DNA of 46,406 nucleotides from Hydrogenophilales bacterium 16-61-112 (GTDB lineage Bacteria > Pseudomonadota > Gammaproteobacteria > Burkholderiales > Thiobacillaceae): the NCBI GenBank assembly GCA_002257045.1, contig NCHD01000014.1:1-46406 (forward strand), in the 5' to 3' direction. Below are positions 33,982-43,084 of this stretch, piece by piece. The notes beneath the pieces were generated by a model. The model ran no database searches. It was not told the DNA's origin and was given only the letters and a program-made list of their open reading frames with translations. Position numbers and translations under genes: made by a program. The stretch's first letter is position 1. The number at the start of each line of letters is the position of its first letter.

Positions 33982-35257
33982 AGTGGAAATATCGGCCACG
34001 CCATTGGCTCCAGTCAGATGTATGCGGTTGCATCCGGGGTTTAGGGTCGACGACGCTTGGCGCGCGCAGCAGCGGGAACTGCTGGCTAACCAGCCGCAGT
34101 GTCTGCACCGCCGGGCTTGCAAGCAGCAGCTTCATCATCGGGTGTCGCCAGGATAGACGGTCTACGAGGTCGTTGGCCTCGTATTGCACGTCACCGACGC
34201 CGTCACCGTTGCGGTCCCAACCCACATAATTGCTCCAGTAGTTGCCCCCGCTCGCACCCCACACCACGTCCTTGCTGGCCACGTACTTGATCTGGGTACG
34301 ATTCGAAATGAAGTCATTGCCTGAGACCTGGTTGTTGACCGATCCCGCCGCCAGATGTACCCCAATGGTGTTGTCCACTATCAGGTTATTGCGCAGGATG
34401 TTGTATTCGGCGTCGTAGATAAAGAAACCGCGGTCATTGCCTGCGACAATATTGCCCTCGATGACCGAGTCCTGGATAGTGCGCAGCATGATGCCATGAT
34501 CCGAATTGCCCCATGCGCGGTTATTGCGAACCACCAGGTTGCGCACTTCCATCAGCGCCAGACCACCACGGTTGTGGTACGAGTCGTTGCCTTCCCACAC
34601 GCTGTAATTAGTGTTCATGTAGTGGGTGCCGTAGCGGGCATGGTGGATACGATTGTTGCGGAACACTGAATGGTGCGATACGTCGACGTAGATGCCGTCG
34701 CGCACGAAACTGATATTGTTGCCGACGATTTGCGCGTCTTTGGAGTTATAGAGCTGGATGCCGTTGCCGCGCCGGGGAGAAGAGTAATCGCGCTTGCCCG
34801 TAATGACATTGTTGCGGATCTCAACGGTTTTGACCGTCTCGATATAGATACCGAATAAATTGTAGGTCAGGTCGCAGTTGCGCACCGTTGCACGATTTGC
34901 CCCTGGCTTGATGAAAATGCCGGCATTCTTGTCGATCAGTTCATCGCCCGAATCGCGCACGATCAGTCCATCAATCACAACATCCTCGGCAGTGATCCGG
35001 ATCGTGTCACCTTTGAATCCGCCGCTTACGGTGGGTCGATCAATTCCTTTGAGTGTCAAAGGTTTGTCGATCACCAGCTGCTCCCGGTAGAGGCCTCTTT
35101 CCACCCGGATCACGTCGCCGGGCGAGGCCTGCTTGATTGCCGCTGCGATGGATTGCCCCGCTCGCACCGTCAGTTCGGCGGCCACCCCGTTACTCGCTGC
35201 CAGCAAACAGAAGAGTGCAGCAATCAGCGAAAATTGCCGATCTGCTAATACAGCCAT
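33971..35257 (-). CDS. nosD: NosD, periplasmic right-handed beta-helix protein
   Basis: The 428-residue protein has a signal peptide (FSLIAALFCLLAASNGVAA) and a long array of parallel beta-helix repeats of the type I-x-x-N-x-I (for example NCDLTYNLFGIYIE, NNVITG, GNNISFVRDGIYVD, GNIVAGNDRGFFIYD), a carbohydrate-binding-like fold. NosD works with NosFY in CuZ assembly. GNYWSNYVGWDRNGDGVGD near the C-terminus is conserved in the family. The ATG at 35257 overlaps the nosR stop by 13 bases; the frame is open well upstream inside nosR, but the signal peptide fixes this start. Confidence 0.95.
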   Translation of the reverse strand: MAVLADRQFSLIAALFCLLAASNGVAAELTVRAGQSIAAAIKQASPGDVIRVERGLYREQLVIDKPLTLKGIDRPTVSGGFKGDTIRITAEDVVIDGLIVRDSGDELIDKNAGIFIKPGANRATVRNCDLTYNLFGIYIETVKTVEIRNNVITGKRDYSSPRRGNGIQLYNSKDAQIVGNNISFVRDGIYVDVSHHSVFRNNRIHHARYGTHYMNTNYSVWEGNDSYHNRGGLALMEVRNLVVRNNRAWGNSDHGIMLRTIQDSVIEGNIVAGNDRGFFIYDAEYNILRNNLIVDNTIGVHLAAGSVNNQVSGNDFISNRTQIKYVASKDVVWGASGGNYWSNYVGWDRNGDGVGDVQYEANDLVDRLSWRHPMMKLLLASPAVQTLRLVSQQFPLLRAPSVVDPKPRMQPHTSDWSQWRGRYFHYAN

Positions 35258-37854
35258 TGCAACGCTGGCAGGCCTTGCAGGAAGTCCAGTACCCCCGAGC
35301 CTTTCATGATCAGGAACAAAGCAGCGGCGATCAGCAGGTTTTTGAATGCCACGTAAGATGCCATGTCGGCCCATGAAGCAGGGCGCAAGTTTCGACCCCA
35401 CCATGGGCCGTCCTTGACGTAGGGTTTGCAGCGCATGCGTACCACCATTTCGTACACGCTCCAGGCCAGCCACCAGCCCAGAATGATGCCAGGGCCGATG
35501 CTGCCGGCCGCACCGAGCACCCACACCCAAGTCACCAGTACGGTCAGGGCGAATGTGGAGGCCTGTAGCAGAATCGGCTGCTGGAATACCTTGCGACTCC
35601 AGGGGAATATGTGATCGAAGAATTCCTGTCCGATGAAGGCGGGCAGGCTTAGTCGCGCCGCAGCAGCAGGCGCAGCAGTCACCGGGATGATGGGAATGAA
35701 GTAGCCATCCGAACCGATTGCAGTCAGCGGCTCCCCGGCTTTGGTGCGGCGCTTGCGTTCCTGCGCCAGCGGAGGGCAGGCGTGGTCGTCGTAATACAGC
35801 ACCTGGCAGTCCAGACACAGCAGGCATTCGCGCTGATCGATGCGGCCGGAATCGTCGATGGCCTGGGACCCGCAGCCCACCTGGCACGCTGCGCAAGGTC
35901 CACACTCCTTCTTGCGCTTGAGCCCCCACCAGCGGAAAGTGGAGGGGACCGCAAGCGCTGCGCCGAGCGGGCAGAGATACTTGCAGAAGGGGCGCTCGAA
36001 GAAAGCTGAAGCAACCAGCAAGACGGTCCAGAACGTCACGAAAGGCCAGGAGCGGTTCCACACCCCGACCAGGAAGGTGGTTTTGAACGGTTCAATTTCG
36101 GCGAGCTTTTCGGCCAGTCCGATGGAATAGAAGGACACCGCGAGCAAAATCGCAAAGACGCCGTACTTGATCCATTTCAGGCGGTCATGCCAGTTTTGCG
36201 GCAGCAGATGGCGCTGATAGCGCTTGAGGCCCAATTTTCCGGCCACATGGTAGACCAGCTCGGCGAGCGAGCCGTAGGGGCACATCCAGCCGCAGAACAT
36301 CCCACGTCCCCAGAAGAACACCGAGATGATGATGAAAATCCAGAACAGGAAGACGAACGGATCGGACAGGAACAATTCCCAGCGCCACTCAAACAGGATG
36401 GCGTGGAACCAGGTCAGCACCTGCGTGATGGACGGCACCGCCAGCAGGTAAAACCCGACAAATCCAATCGACGTCATCCACAGCAAATATTTGGGGATGT
36501 CCTTCCAGCGCTTGTCTTTCATCGTTGAGCGCCGCACCAGCGTGTCGCGCAACGCGTAAACCGTTCCCGCTGCGGTGAGCCAGAGCAGAAACAGGATGAC
36601 CTCTATCCTGCGTGTTTTCCATACCGTCACCCAGGTCGCTTCCGGTTCGACGATTTCCGGGCGGCCGCCTTCCAGATAGCGGCCGGGTAGCCAGTATTCC
36701 TGGTCAAAGTTGACAAAGGTCTTGGCGCGGGTTTGCCGATCCATCTTGTTGGCCAGAAACACCAGATTCCAGGGATAGGCCGCGCTGAAAGTGGGCGAGC
36801 GGATGATGAAGATGGCCGACTCCCGGTAAGCGGGCGCACCGGCTGCCTTGATGTCATACAGGTTTAGATAATCCAGATCGCGGAAGGTGAAGGTATCGAG
36901 GCCCTGGGCCACCTGCACCCGGTCATAAATCCCGCCGCGCACAAAGCCCGAGCCCTTGAACGATTCAACACCGCTGGCGATGATGAAAATGGCATGTTCG
37001 TTGGGCTTGAGCCGGGACATCAGGCTTTCGTAAACTGCGTCACCGAGTACGCTGCGTCCGACTGCCGGTGCGTTGAGGTAGCCAAAATGCATATCGATGT
37101 AGGGCAGGTCGGACCGGGGCATCCCGACCGCCTCGGTGCTGACCTTGATCCCCTGGATGCTGCCTTCCTTGGCCAGTTCATCCCAATCGAGTTTGCCTTC
37201 GACCGGCCGGAACTTCGCCTGCGGCAGAATGGTGGGTTTGATGATGCCTACCTGTTTTGCAACGGCCAGACCGCTGCGCAGAATGACCTGGTTTTCGGCA
37301 ATCACGGTCACCGTGGCCCCGGTGATGGCGTCCAGGCCGATCACGCCCTGATCCGGCCGGCCGGCGCCCACTTCGATCTTGGAACCCACAAACTTGCCGA
37401 GATACTGTTTGACGAACTTGGTCAGCTCCAATTCCGGGATTCCCAACAGCAGGATCGGCTCGGAGTGCCGCAGCACCCGGACACCGGTGACGATACCCTT
37501 GGTATCCATGCCAATCAGGGTCACGACAGGTTTGCCTGAGTAGGCGGGGATGTCGACGATGTCAGTGGACAGAAATACGTAACCGAGCAGCGTGCGATCG
37601 TCTTTCCCGCCATGGTCGCTTTTCTTGCGCTGGTAGGCCTCGACATAAGCTGGCTTGCCCATGCGGTGTGAAAAGCTGTCGGCGCCTGGCAGCACATCCT
37701 TGCACGGGACGTACGCGCAGAGGTCCGGATCGGTGGACAACTGTGCGGGCAGCGGCGCCTCATAACTTCCACTTCCGCCGGCGGCCAGTCCCCACGCGCA
37801 GAATAGGTAAAACCCCGCCAGGAAGCGGGTGAAAAAACCGGGAAGACACGTCAT
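35245..37854 (-). CDS. nosR: NosR, membrane flavin and iron-sulfur protein of N2O reduction
   Basis: The 869-residue protein has an N-terminal signal/membrane helix, a periplasmic FMN-binding domain with the flavinylation motif DAITGATVT near residue 180, several membrane helices from about 430, and cytoplasmic polyferredoxin motifs: FCGWMCPYGSLAEL (about 520), FCKYLCPLGAAL (about 625) and CGPCAACQVGCGSQ plus CLLCLDCQVLYYDD (about 650-690). NosR is required for nosZ expression or electron supply to NosZ. I use the ATG at 37854 because it starts a clear signal sequence; the frame stays open to 37971. It is separated from nosZ by a terminator, and followed without gaps by nosD. Confidence 0.93.
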   Translation of the reverse strand: MTCLPGFFTRFLAGFYLFCAWGLAAGGSGSYEAPLPAQLSTDPDLCAYVPCKDVLPGADSFSHRMGKPAYVEAYQRKKSDHGGKDDRTLLGYVFLSTDIVDIPAYSGKPVVTLIGMDTKGIVTGVRVLRHSEPILLLGIPELELTKFVKQYLGKFVGSKIEVGAGRPDQGVIGLDAITGATVTVIAENQVILRSGLAVAKQVGIIKPTILPQAKFRPVEGKLDWDELAKEGSIQGIKVSTEAVGMPRSDLPYIDMHFGYLNAPAVGRSVLGDAVYESLMSRLKPNEHAIFIIASGVESFKGSGFVRGGIYDRVQVAQGLDTFTFRDLDYLNLYDIKAAGAPAYRESAIFIIRSPTFSAAYPWNLVFLANKMDRQTRAKTFVNFDQEYWLPGRYLEGGRPEIVEPEATWVTVWKTRRIEVILFLLWLTAAGTVYALRDTLVRRSTMKDKRWKDIPKYLLWMTSIGFVGFYLLAVPSITQVLTWFHAILFEWRWELFLSDPFVFLFWIFIIISVFFWGRGMFCGWMCPYGSLAELVYHVAGKLGLKRYQRHLLPQNWHDRLKWIKYGVFAILLAVSFYSIGLAEKLAEIEPFKTTFLVGVWNRSWPFVTFWTVLLVASAFFERPFCKYLCPLGAALAVPSTFRWWGLKRKKECGPCAACQVGCGSQAIDDSGRIDQRECLLCLDCQVLYYDDHACPPLAQERKRRTKAGEPLTAIGSDGYFIPIIPVTAAPAAAARLSLPAFIGQEFFDHIFPWSRKVFQQPILLQASTFALTVLVTWVWVLGAAGSIGPGIILGWWLAWSVYEMVVRMRCKPYVKDGPWWGRNLRPASWADMASYVAFKNLLIAAALFLIMKGSGVLDFLQGLPALQWLY

Positions 37855-37998
37855 GAAAGAATCCGAAAGCCTCGATACACCCGCTCGTAACACGCTCAAA
37901 AAAGGCAGCGTCCTTGCGGACGCTGATTGATTACCCGGAGTTTCTCGTGAGTGTGCTGTAGCAATACCCATTCCCTACTCGGGGAAAGGCATCATTTC
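37855..37998 (-). promoter_or_regulatory. nosZ-nosR intergenic region
   Basis: These 144 bases hold the nosZ terminator and must hold any separate nosR promoter. A single NarL heptamer TACCCAT occurs at 37975-37981, but isolated heptamers are expected by chance dozens of times in this window. No clear -35/-10 pair and no Shine-Dalgarno in front of nosR are seen. Confidence 0.3.
37900..37925 (-). terminator. Rho-independent terminator after nosZ
   Basis: On the minus strand CAGCGTCC pairs with GGACGCTG (37918-37925 with 37906-37913) around a GCAA tetraloop, a stable GNRA loop, followed by CC and six T residues. It lies about 75 bases after the nosZ stop, so most nosZ transcripts should end before nosR. 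Confidence 0.9.
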
Positions 37999-39942
37999 TC
38001 ACGCCTCGACAATCATGCGGCTACGCATTTCTAGGTGCAATGCATGACAGAAGTTGGTGCAGTAACACCAGTAGACGCCTGGTTTGTCGACCGTGAACGT
38101 GACCGACTTGGTTTCCAGTGGATTGACGATGAACTGGATGTCATATTTTGGAATGGCGAAGCCATGGGTCAGGTCTTCCACCTTGTCATGGTTGGTCAGG
38201 ATGATGGTCACTTCATCGCCCTTCTTGAGCTTGAATTCCCGCAGACTGAAGGCCGGCGCCTGGCTGATGAGCTTGACGGTCACCTTTTTCCCATTGCGGA
38301 AAACGCCTGAATCCTTGGGATCCTTCACCGCCAGCGGGAACTCGTCGAGGTTATAGACCTGACGCGTCTTGATGATGTCACGGCGGACGATAATCGAATC
38401 GTGCGGCTCCGAGTACACCGAGTGGTCGGCCACCAGCTTCATCTTGTCGCCGCTGATGTCGATCAACTGCGCGGTCTCGGCATGGAGCGGACCCACGGGC
38501 AGAAAACGGTCCTTGGAGAACTTGTTGTCCGAAAGGAAGAAGTGGCCATCTGCTTCCTTCGTTTCGCCCATCGAGGTGAAGCCATGACCTGGCTGATAAT
38601 GCACGTCGATACGGTCCAGTACCACCTTGGCATTCTTGTCGCCCTTGAACGCCTTGATCGCTGCTTCCACGTTCCACTTCACGATCTGGCTATCGAGGAA
38701 CAGCGTGGTGTAAGCATTGCCCTTGTTGTCGTACCCGGTATGCAGCGGTCCGAGGCCGATCTCGGGTTCGGCGACCACCGCATCGCGAGGCTTGGCCAGT
38801 TCGCCGTCAAACCATTTCAGTACCAGGGCGTGTTCGATCACCGAAGCCGTCGGCGAAAGCTTGCCGGCACAGGCATAGTATTTTCCGTCCGGGCTGATGT
38901 TCACACCGTGCGGGTTCTTCGGGATGGGCACATAGCAGGTCAGCGCGGTTTTCGGATCCTGGTTGGAAGCTCTCCTGCCATCCACTACCGGCACTTTTGA
39001 GCTGCCGATGGTGCTCACCTTGCCGGCCTTCACGGCTTCTTCAATGCGGGCCACATTGAAGAACAGGCAGGCATCCATTTCCGCTGACATAGTGTCTTCG
39101 TAATGAATGCCCATCTCGGTGTTGTACTGGTTGGTTGCCGCCAGCTTGCCGTCGTAGGAACTCGCCACCAGGTCGCAGTTTCCGTCGATCAACACCTGCC
39201 AGCGCACGTCCATGGTGTTGGAATCGACACACGTGAACAGCGACTTGTACTTGCTGCCGTCTTCCATGTCGCGCCCATCGTTGGGCAGCGGTATCGAGAA
39301 CTCGGAGCCACAGAACACGCGGGTGGTGTGATTGATGTTGGGGTCAACCGGATCGCGTTTGTCAGGAAAGGTGCCATGAAAGCCCTGGATGTTAGGCAGT
39401 TCGATGATCTTGTCGCATTCCATGGTGTCCATGCGGACACGCGCCAGACGGCTATGGATCTTGTCGTTCACGAACATGTATTTGCCATCGTAGGTGCCGT
39501 CGGCATAGGTCTGGTGCACGTGGTGCGTATCACCGGTGGTGTATTTCGGCGTGCCGTTGGGCTTGGTGCCGAGGATGGCCTTGGATTCGTTGGTTACGCC
39601 CCAGCCTACCAGGGCATCCATGTTGAAGACAGGGATGCGCTTCAGCTCGCGGCCGGACGGCAGGCCGTAGATGCGTACCTCGCCCGAATGGCCGCCACTG
39701 GAAAATGAGTAATATTCATCGAGTTTGCCAGGCGGCACCTCGTACTTGCTGGAGCCGGTCGCCTCTGCGCTGGTGGTCGGAGCACCGGCGCCAGCGGTGG
39801 GGGCCGATTCCTTCTTGTTGCAGGCTGACAGGCCCACTGAAAGTCCTACACCGGAAAGACTCACCAGTGCGGTGGTGCCCAGAAATTTTCGGCGATTCAG
39901 ATCCGGCTGGGTGTCGAGTGTTTTGATGTCGTCCTGTGTCAT
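37999..39942 (-). CDS. nosZ: Nitrous oxide reductase
   Basis: The 647-residue precursor reduces N2O to N2 in the periplasm. It has a Tat signal (NRRKFLGTTALVSLSGVGL), a seven-bladed propeller carrying the CuZ histidines (for example GDTHHVHQTY and the DKIHSR region), and a C-terminal cupredoxin domain with the CuA site C628-x3-C632-x3-H636-x2-M639. A Tat signal and an adjacent nosR mark clade I. Length is normal and the frame is intact. The ATG at 39942 follows AGGGAGCCAGGCAATC. It is transcribed alone up to the terminator at 37900-37925. Upstream it faces narX across a region with a NarL-like site, so nitrate control is likely. Confidence 0.97.
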   Translation of the reverse strand: MTQDDIKTLDTQPDLNRRKFLGTTALVSLSGVGLSVGLSACNKKESAPTAGAGAPTTSAEATGSSKYEVPPGKLDEYYSFSSGGHSGEVRIYGLPSGRELKRIPVFNMDALVGWGVTNESKAILGTKPNGTPKYTTGDTHHVHQTYADGTYDGKYMFVNDKIHSRLARVRMDTMECDKIIELPNIQGFHGTFPDKRDPVDPNINHTTRVFCGSEFSIPLPNDGRDMEDGSKYKSLFTCVDSNTMDVRWQVLIDGNCDLVASSYDGKLAATNQYNTEMGIHYEDTMSAEMDACLFFNVARIEEAVKAGKVSTIGSSKVPVVDGRRASNQDPKTALTCYVPIPKNPHGVNISPDGKYYACAGKLSPTASVIEHALVLKWFDGELAKPRDAVVAEPEIGLGPLHTGYDNKGNAYTTLFLDSQIVKWNVEAAIKAFKGDKNAKVVLDRIDVHYQPGHGFTSMGETKEADGHFFLSDNKFSKDRFLPVGPLHAETAQLIDISGDKMKLVADHSVYSEPHDSIIVRRDIIKTRQVYNLDEFPLAVKDPKDSGVFRNGKKVTVKLISQAPAFSLREFKLKKGDEVTIILTNHDKVEDLTHGFAIPKYDIQFIVNPLETKSVTFTVDKPGVYWCYCTNFCHALHLEMRSRMIVEA

Positions 39943-39966
39943 GATTGCCTGGCTCCCTATATCAAG

Positions 39967-40018
39967 TTAACGGCTATCTATCGATTCGTAGATAGATAGC
40001 TGCTATCCGAATCGTTAA
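39967..40018 (-). promoter_or_regulatory. Large nested dyad in the nosZ leader
   Basis: GCTATCTATC (39973-39982) and GATAGATAGC (39991-40000) are exact reverse complements around an eight-base loop. Outside them TTAACG (39967-39972) pairs with CGTTAA (40013-40018), with an unpaired bulge of 12 bases on one side. It begins 25 bases upstream of the nosZ start codon. It could be an operator or an RNA stem in the leader. Confidence 0.6.
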
Positions 40019-40234
40019 AAAATGGCGGGGATGGATCTGCCCGCTACTGCGTCAATATGTCGCATCCGAAGATTAGCAAATATAAAGATAGGCAAGTCTA
40101 TTTATTTGGGCGGGGCTTGATGGCAAATTCCCGTGTACCCATCGGTCCTTGCTGCAGAGCAATGGGGGAGGCAAGCGTTAACTATATGTTTAATGAAGAA
40201 TAAAATTGAACGGGGCGATTTTGCGCAGGGCTTA

Positions 40235-40250
40235 TACCTCTTTGGAGGTA
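40235..40250. promoter_or_regulatory. Probable NarL 7-2-7 site between nosZ and narX
   Basis: TACCTCT-TT-GGAGGTA matches the NarL heptamer pair at 13 of 14 positions (only the first base of the second half differs) with the correct spacer. The outer six bases on each side are exact inverse repeats (TACCTC and GAGGTA). It lies about 182-197 bases upstream of narX and about 300 bases upstream of nosZ. Confidence 0.6.
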
Positions 40251-40431
40251 CAACTTAATATCAGACTGCCGACGCCGCCTGGCGCAGCGGTAAACATGAA
40301 CTTGAACGCTGTTTTGGCCCATATGCGCTGCTGCGTATATAGGTCGGCGTATTGGCTCGGTATCTGAAGCTGGAGAAAGTTTAATTCCCATTAAACAACA
40401 GATATAAGCACCTACTGCATGGAGAAAACGA

Positions 40432-42360
40432 GTGATCCGACTGCTGGGGAATAAACTGCAAAACTCGCTGCTGCTGCGCCTGGGCGGCATGTTTGTCGCC
40501 ATCACCGTGCTGGCGGTGGCCAGCATGTCCACGTCATGGATGGTGGCGGAAACCACCCAGGGCAGCGGCCAGGCGATCAACGTGGCCGGTAGCCTGCGGA
40601 TGCAGAGCTGGCGCATGGCTTCAATTTACCAGCGTCTCCAGAAAAACGAGGTTCCCGAACTCCGGGCAAGCCTGCAACAGGCGATTATCCGGTTTGAACG
40701 CGATCTGAAATCCGACCTCATCCTGGCCGTCCTGCCGGACGATGAAACCGCTTCCCTCAAGCAGGTTTACCGGCAGGTCGTCAGCAGCTGGCATACGCAA
40801 ATCAAATCCGGCCTGGTCGATCCGCCAGCCGCGTCCGCCACGACGGTTGCAGACCCGGCTGTGCTGGATCAAATCCCCGCCTTCGTCGCCCGTATCAATG
40901 ACCTGGTCAAACAGATCGAGGATGCCGCCGAAGCCAAAATCCTGGTCATGCGCGTCATCCTCGGCGCGGCGGTCGTTGCCACGCTGCTCGTGGTGATTCT
41001 GTCCATTTATCTGGTCAACCACATCCTGGTCCACCCGCTGCGCGGCCTGCTGGATCTCGCCGACCAGATCGGTCAGGGTAATCTGGCAATACGCACCGAC
41101 CTGACGGGAGAAGATGAAATCGGACGGCTGGGACAGGCTTTCAACCATATGGCGGAAGACCTCTCCAAGCTGTACCAGAATCTAGAAACGCGGGTGGAGG
41201 AGAAGACCGCCGAACTGACCATCGCCAACCGTTCGCTGGAGCTGCTTTATCACTCGATCGCGCGGCTGTATAACGGCCCGGTGGCGCCGGACACCTACGC
41301 CATCTTGCTGAAGGACCTGGAAAATGTGCTGGGCATCGGCCACGGACAGGCTTGCCTGGTCGAGGCCGGAGCGTCGCACGCACGGGTCATTGCGACGACG
41401 CTGGAGCCCGCGCACGGCGACATCGATGTGTGCGGGTTCTTGAGTTGCGCCGAATGTCTGGCCAACCCGACTCTGGCCGTGCATGCCCTTGATAATGGCC
41501 GTCGCGTGCTGTCGCTGCCGCTGCAGGATACCGAGCACCATTACGGCGTGCTGCAACTGGAGATGCCGCCCGGAAAGGAACTGGCGCTCTGGCAGACCCA
41601 GTTGCTGGAGGCGCTGTCGCGCCATATCGGCATTGCCATCGGCACCGCGCGGCGGGCCGAGCAAAGCCGCCGGCTGTCGCTGCTGGAAGAGCGTGCGGCG
41701 CTGGCGCGCGAACTGCACGACTCGCTGGCGCAGTCGCTGGCCTACATGAAAATCCAGGTCAGCCGCCTCAAGCCGCTGTTGCCGCCGCCCGACCCGGCGC
41801 AGATCCACCCAGGGTCGGTCGGCGCGGCCAGCGAAGTGCTGGCCGAACTGCGCGAAGGCCTCAACAGCGCCTATCGCCAGCTGCGCGAACTGCTCACCAC
41901 CTTCCGCCTGCGCATCGAGGGCGAGGGACTGGCGGCTGCGCTGAACAAGACCGTGGCAGAATTCGCCGGCCGGGGCGATATCCCCATCGCGCTTGAGGCC
42001 CATCTGGCGGGTTGTACGCTCAGCCCCAACGAGGAAATCCATGCCCTGCAGATCGTCCGCGAGGCGCTGTCCAACGTACTTAACCACGCTCAGGCCAAGC
42101 AGGCCGAGGTCAAGCTGCTGTGCAACAGCGACGGCTCGGTGTCGGCCACCATTACTGACGATGGCATCGGCGTGCGGCAAAGCGCGGGCGTGCATCATTA
42201 CGGCATGACCATCATGGACGAGCGGGCCAAACATCTGGGCGGCCAGTTGAGCGTCGAAAACCTGCCTGCATTGGGCACCCGCGTAACCCTGCACTTCATG
42301 CCGGCCAGCCGGCGCGAGGCCGTCATTCCGATTCACCCTGTACAGCTCCACGACGCATGA
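40432..42360 (+). CDS. narX: Nitrate/nitrite sensor histidine kinase
   Basis: The 642-residue kinase starts at a GTG (40432) with GGAG eight bases upstream. It has an N-terminal membrane helix (LLLRLGGMFVAITVLAVASM), a periplasmic four-helix sensor with the P-box GQAINVAGSLRMQSWRM (about 46-62) that binds nitrate, a second membrane helix near 185-205, a HAMP domain, a GAF-like region (about 270-410), and a HisKA_3 dimerisation domain with the phosphorylated H429 (LARELHDSLAQSL) and a C-terminal ATPase domain (DDGIG). It phosphorylates NarL, with which it overlaps by four bases (ATGA). Its position next to nosZ suggests nitrate control of N2O reduction and of the nar block. Confidence 0.93.
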   Translation: MIRLLGNKLQNSLLLRLGGMFVAITVLAVASMSTSWMVAETTQGSGQAINVAGSLRMQSWRMASIYQRLQKNEVPELRASLQQAIIRFERDLKSDLILAVLPDDETASLKQVYRQVVSSWHTQIKSGLVDPPAASATTVADPAVLDQIPAFVARINDLVKQIEDAAEAKILVMRVILGAAVVATLLVVILSIYLVNHILVHPLRGLLDLADQIGQGNLAIRTDLTGEDEIGRLGQAFNHMAEDLSKLYQNLETRVEEKTAELTIANRSLELLYHSIARLYNGPVAPDTYAILLKDLENVLGIGHGQACLVEAGASHARVIATTLEPAHGDIDVCGFLSCAECLANPTLAVHALDNGRRVLSLPLQDTEHHYGVLQLEMPPGKELALWQTQLLEALSRHIGIAIGTARRAEQSRRLSLLEERAALARELHDSLAQSLAYMKIQVSRLKPLLPPPDPAQIHPGSVGAASEVLAELREGLNSAYRQLRELLTTFRLRIEGEGLAAALNKTVAEFAGRGDIPIALEAHLAGCTLSPNEEIHALQIVREALSNVLNHAQAKQAEVKLLCNSDGSVSATITDDGIGVRQSAGVHHYGMTIMDERAKHLGGQLSVENLPALGTRVTLHFMPASRREAVIPIHPVQLHDA

Positions 42361-43016
42361 ACCCACTCGAACCCCAGAGCCTCCTGATCATCGACGACCA
42401 TCCGCTGTTTCGCAAAGGGGTGATCCAGCTGATCCAGGCCACGCCCGAATTCCGCCTGGTGGGCGAGGCTCCCAGCGGCAAGGACGGCATGGCGCTCGCG
42501 CGCAGCCTGCTCCCCGACATGATCCTGCTCGACCTCAACATGAAGGACATGAGCGGGATCGAAGTGCTGAAAACGCTGAAGGACGAGGGGCTCGATGCGC
42601 GCATCATCATGCTGACCGTGTCCGATCACGCCGACGACCTGATGGCCGCGCTGCAGACCGGCGCCGACGGCTACCTGCTGAAGGACATGGAGCCGGAAGA
42701 CCTGATGCAGCAACTGGTCGAGGCGGCGCACGGCAAGGTCACCATCAGCGAACGCCTGACGCAATTGCTGGTGGCGTCGCTGCGCGAAAAAAACCGTCCC
42801 CCGAGCCTGGCCGAAGCCGGGCTGACCGAGCAGGAAAACCGCATCCTAGAACACCTGATCGACGGTAAGAGCAACAAGCTGATCGCCCGTGACATGAACA
42901 TCGCCGAAGGCACGGTAAAAGTTCACGTCAAGCACCTTTTGAAGAAACTCAACCTGCGCTCGCGCGTGGAAGCGGCGGTATGGGCGGATCGCTGCCGCCG
43001 TCAGAACAAGACCTGA
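42357..43016 (+). CDS. narL: Nitrate/nitrite response regulator
   Basis: The 219-residue regulator has a receiver domain with acidic pair D13-D14, phosphoacceptor D59 (ILLDLNM; the same number as E. coli NarL) and the conserved lysine in GYLLKDMEPEDL. A GerE/LuxR-type helix-turn-helix occupies the C-terminus (LTEQENRILEHLIDG and NIAEGTVKVHVKHLLKKL). It should bind TACYYMT heptamers; the two 7-2-7 sites in this window are obvious candidates. It overlaps narX by four bases and is probably co-transcribed. Length and motifs are normal. Confidence 0.94.
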   Translation: MNPLEPQSLLIIDDHPLFRKGVIQLIQATPEFRLVGEAPSGKDGMALARSLLPDMILLDLNMKDMSGIEVLKTLKDEGLDARIIMLTVSDHADDLMAALQTGADGYLLKDMEPEDLMQQLVEAAHGKVTISERLTQLLVASLREKNRPPSLAEAGLTEQENRILEHLIDGKSNKLIARDMNIAEGTVKVHVKHLLKKLNLRSRVEAAVWADRCRRQNKT

Positions 43017-43084
43017 ATGCCGGCAGTGGTCGGCATGCTCCCGGGCTAAAATGCCGCCATGATTCCTCGTTCCTGTTCCTCCTC

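Larger units (their letters stand above)
39943..40431. promoter_or_regulatory. Divergent regulatory region between nosZ and narX
   Basis: This 489-bp gap is AT-rich compared with the coding regions. It holds a large dyad at 39967-40018 close to nosZ and a near-perfect NarL site at 40235-40250. A lone heptamer TACCCAT is at 40136-40142. No protein-coding frame of credible quality was found. No exact Fnr box (TTGAT-N4-ATCAA) was found. Confidence 0.55.

Noticed and set aside
37975-37981. Single NarL heptamer TACCCAT between nosZ and nosR, and another at 40136-40142
   Set aside because: Single degenerate heptamers should occur about 45 times by chance on both strands of this window; neither has a second half at the right spacing.
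39943-40431. Fnr/Anr boxes (TTGAT-N4-ATCAA) in the nosZ-narX and narK1 regions
   Set aside because: Only partial matches such as TTGATGGCAAATTC were found; none keeps both half-sites.
43017-43084. Fluoride riboswitch upstream of crcB
   Set aside because: The 68-bp gap lacks the conserved pseudoknot elements I know from that riboswitch; only a short CCGCCATGAT stretch is vaguely similar.
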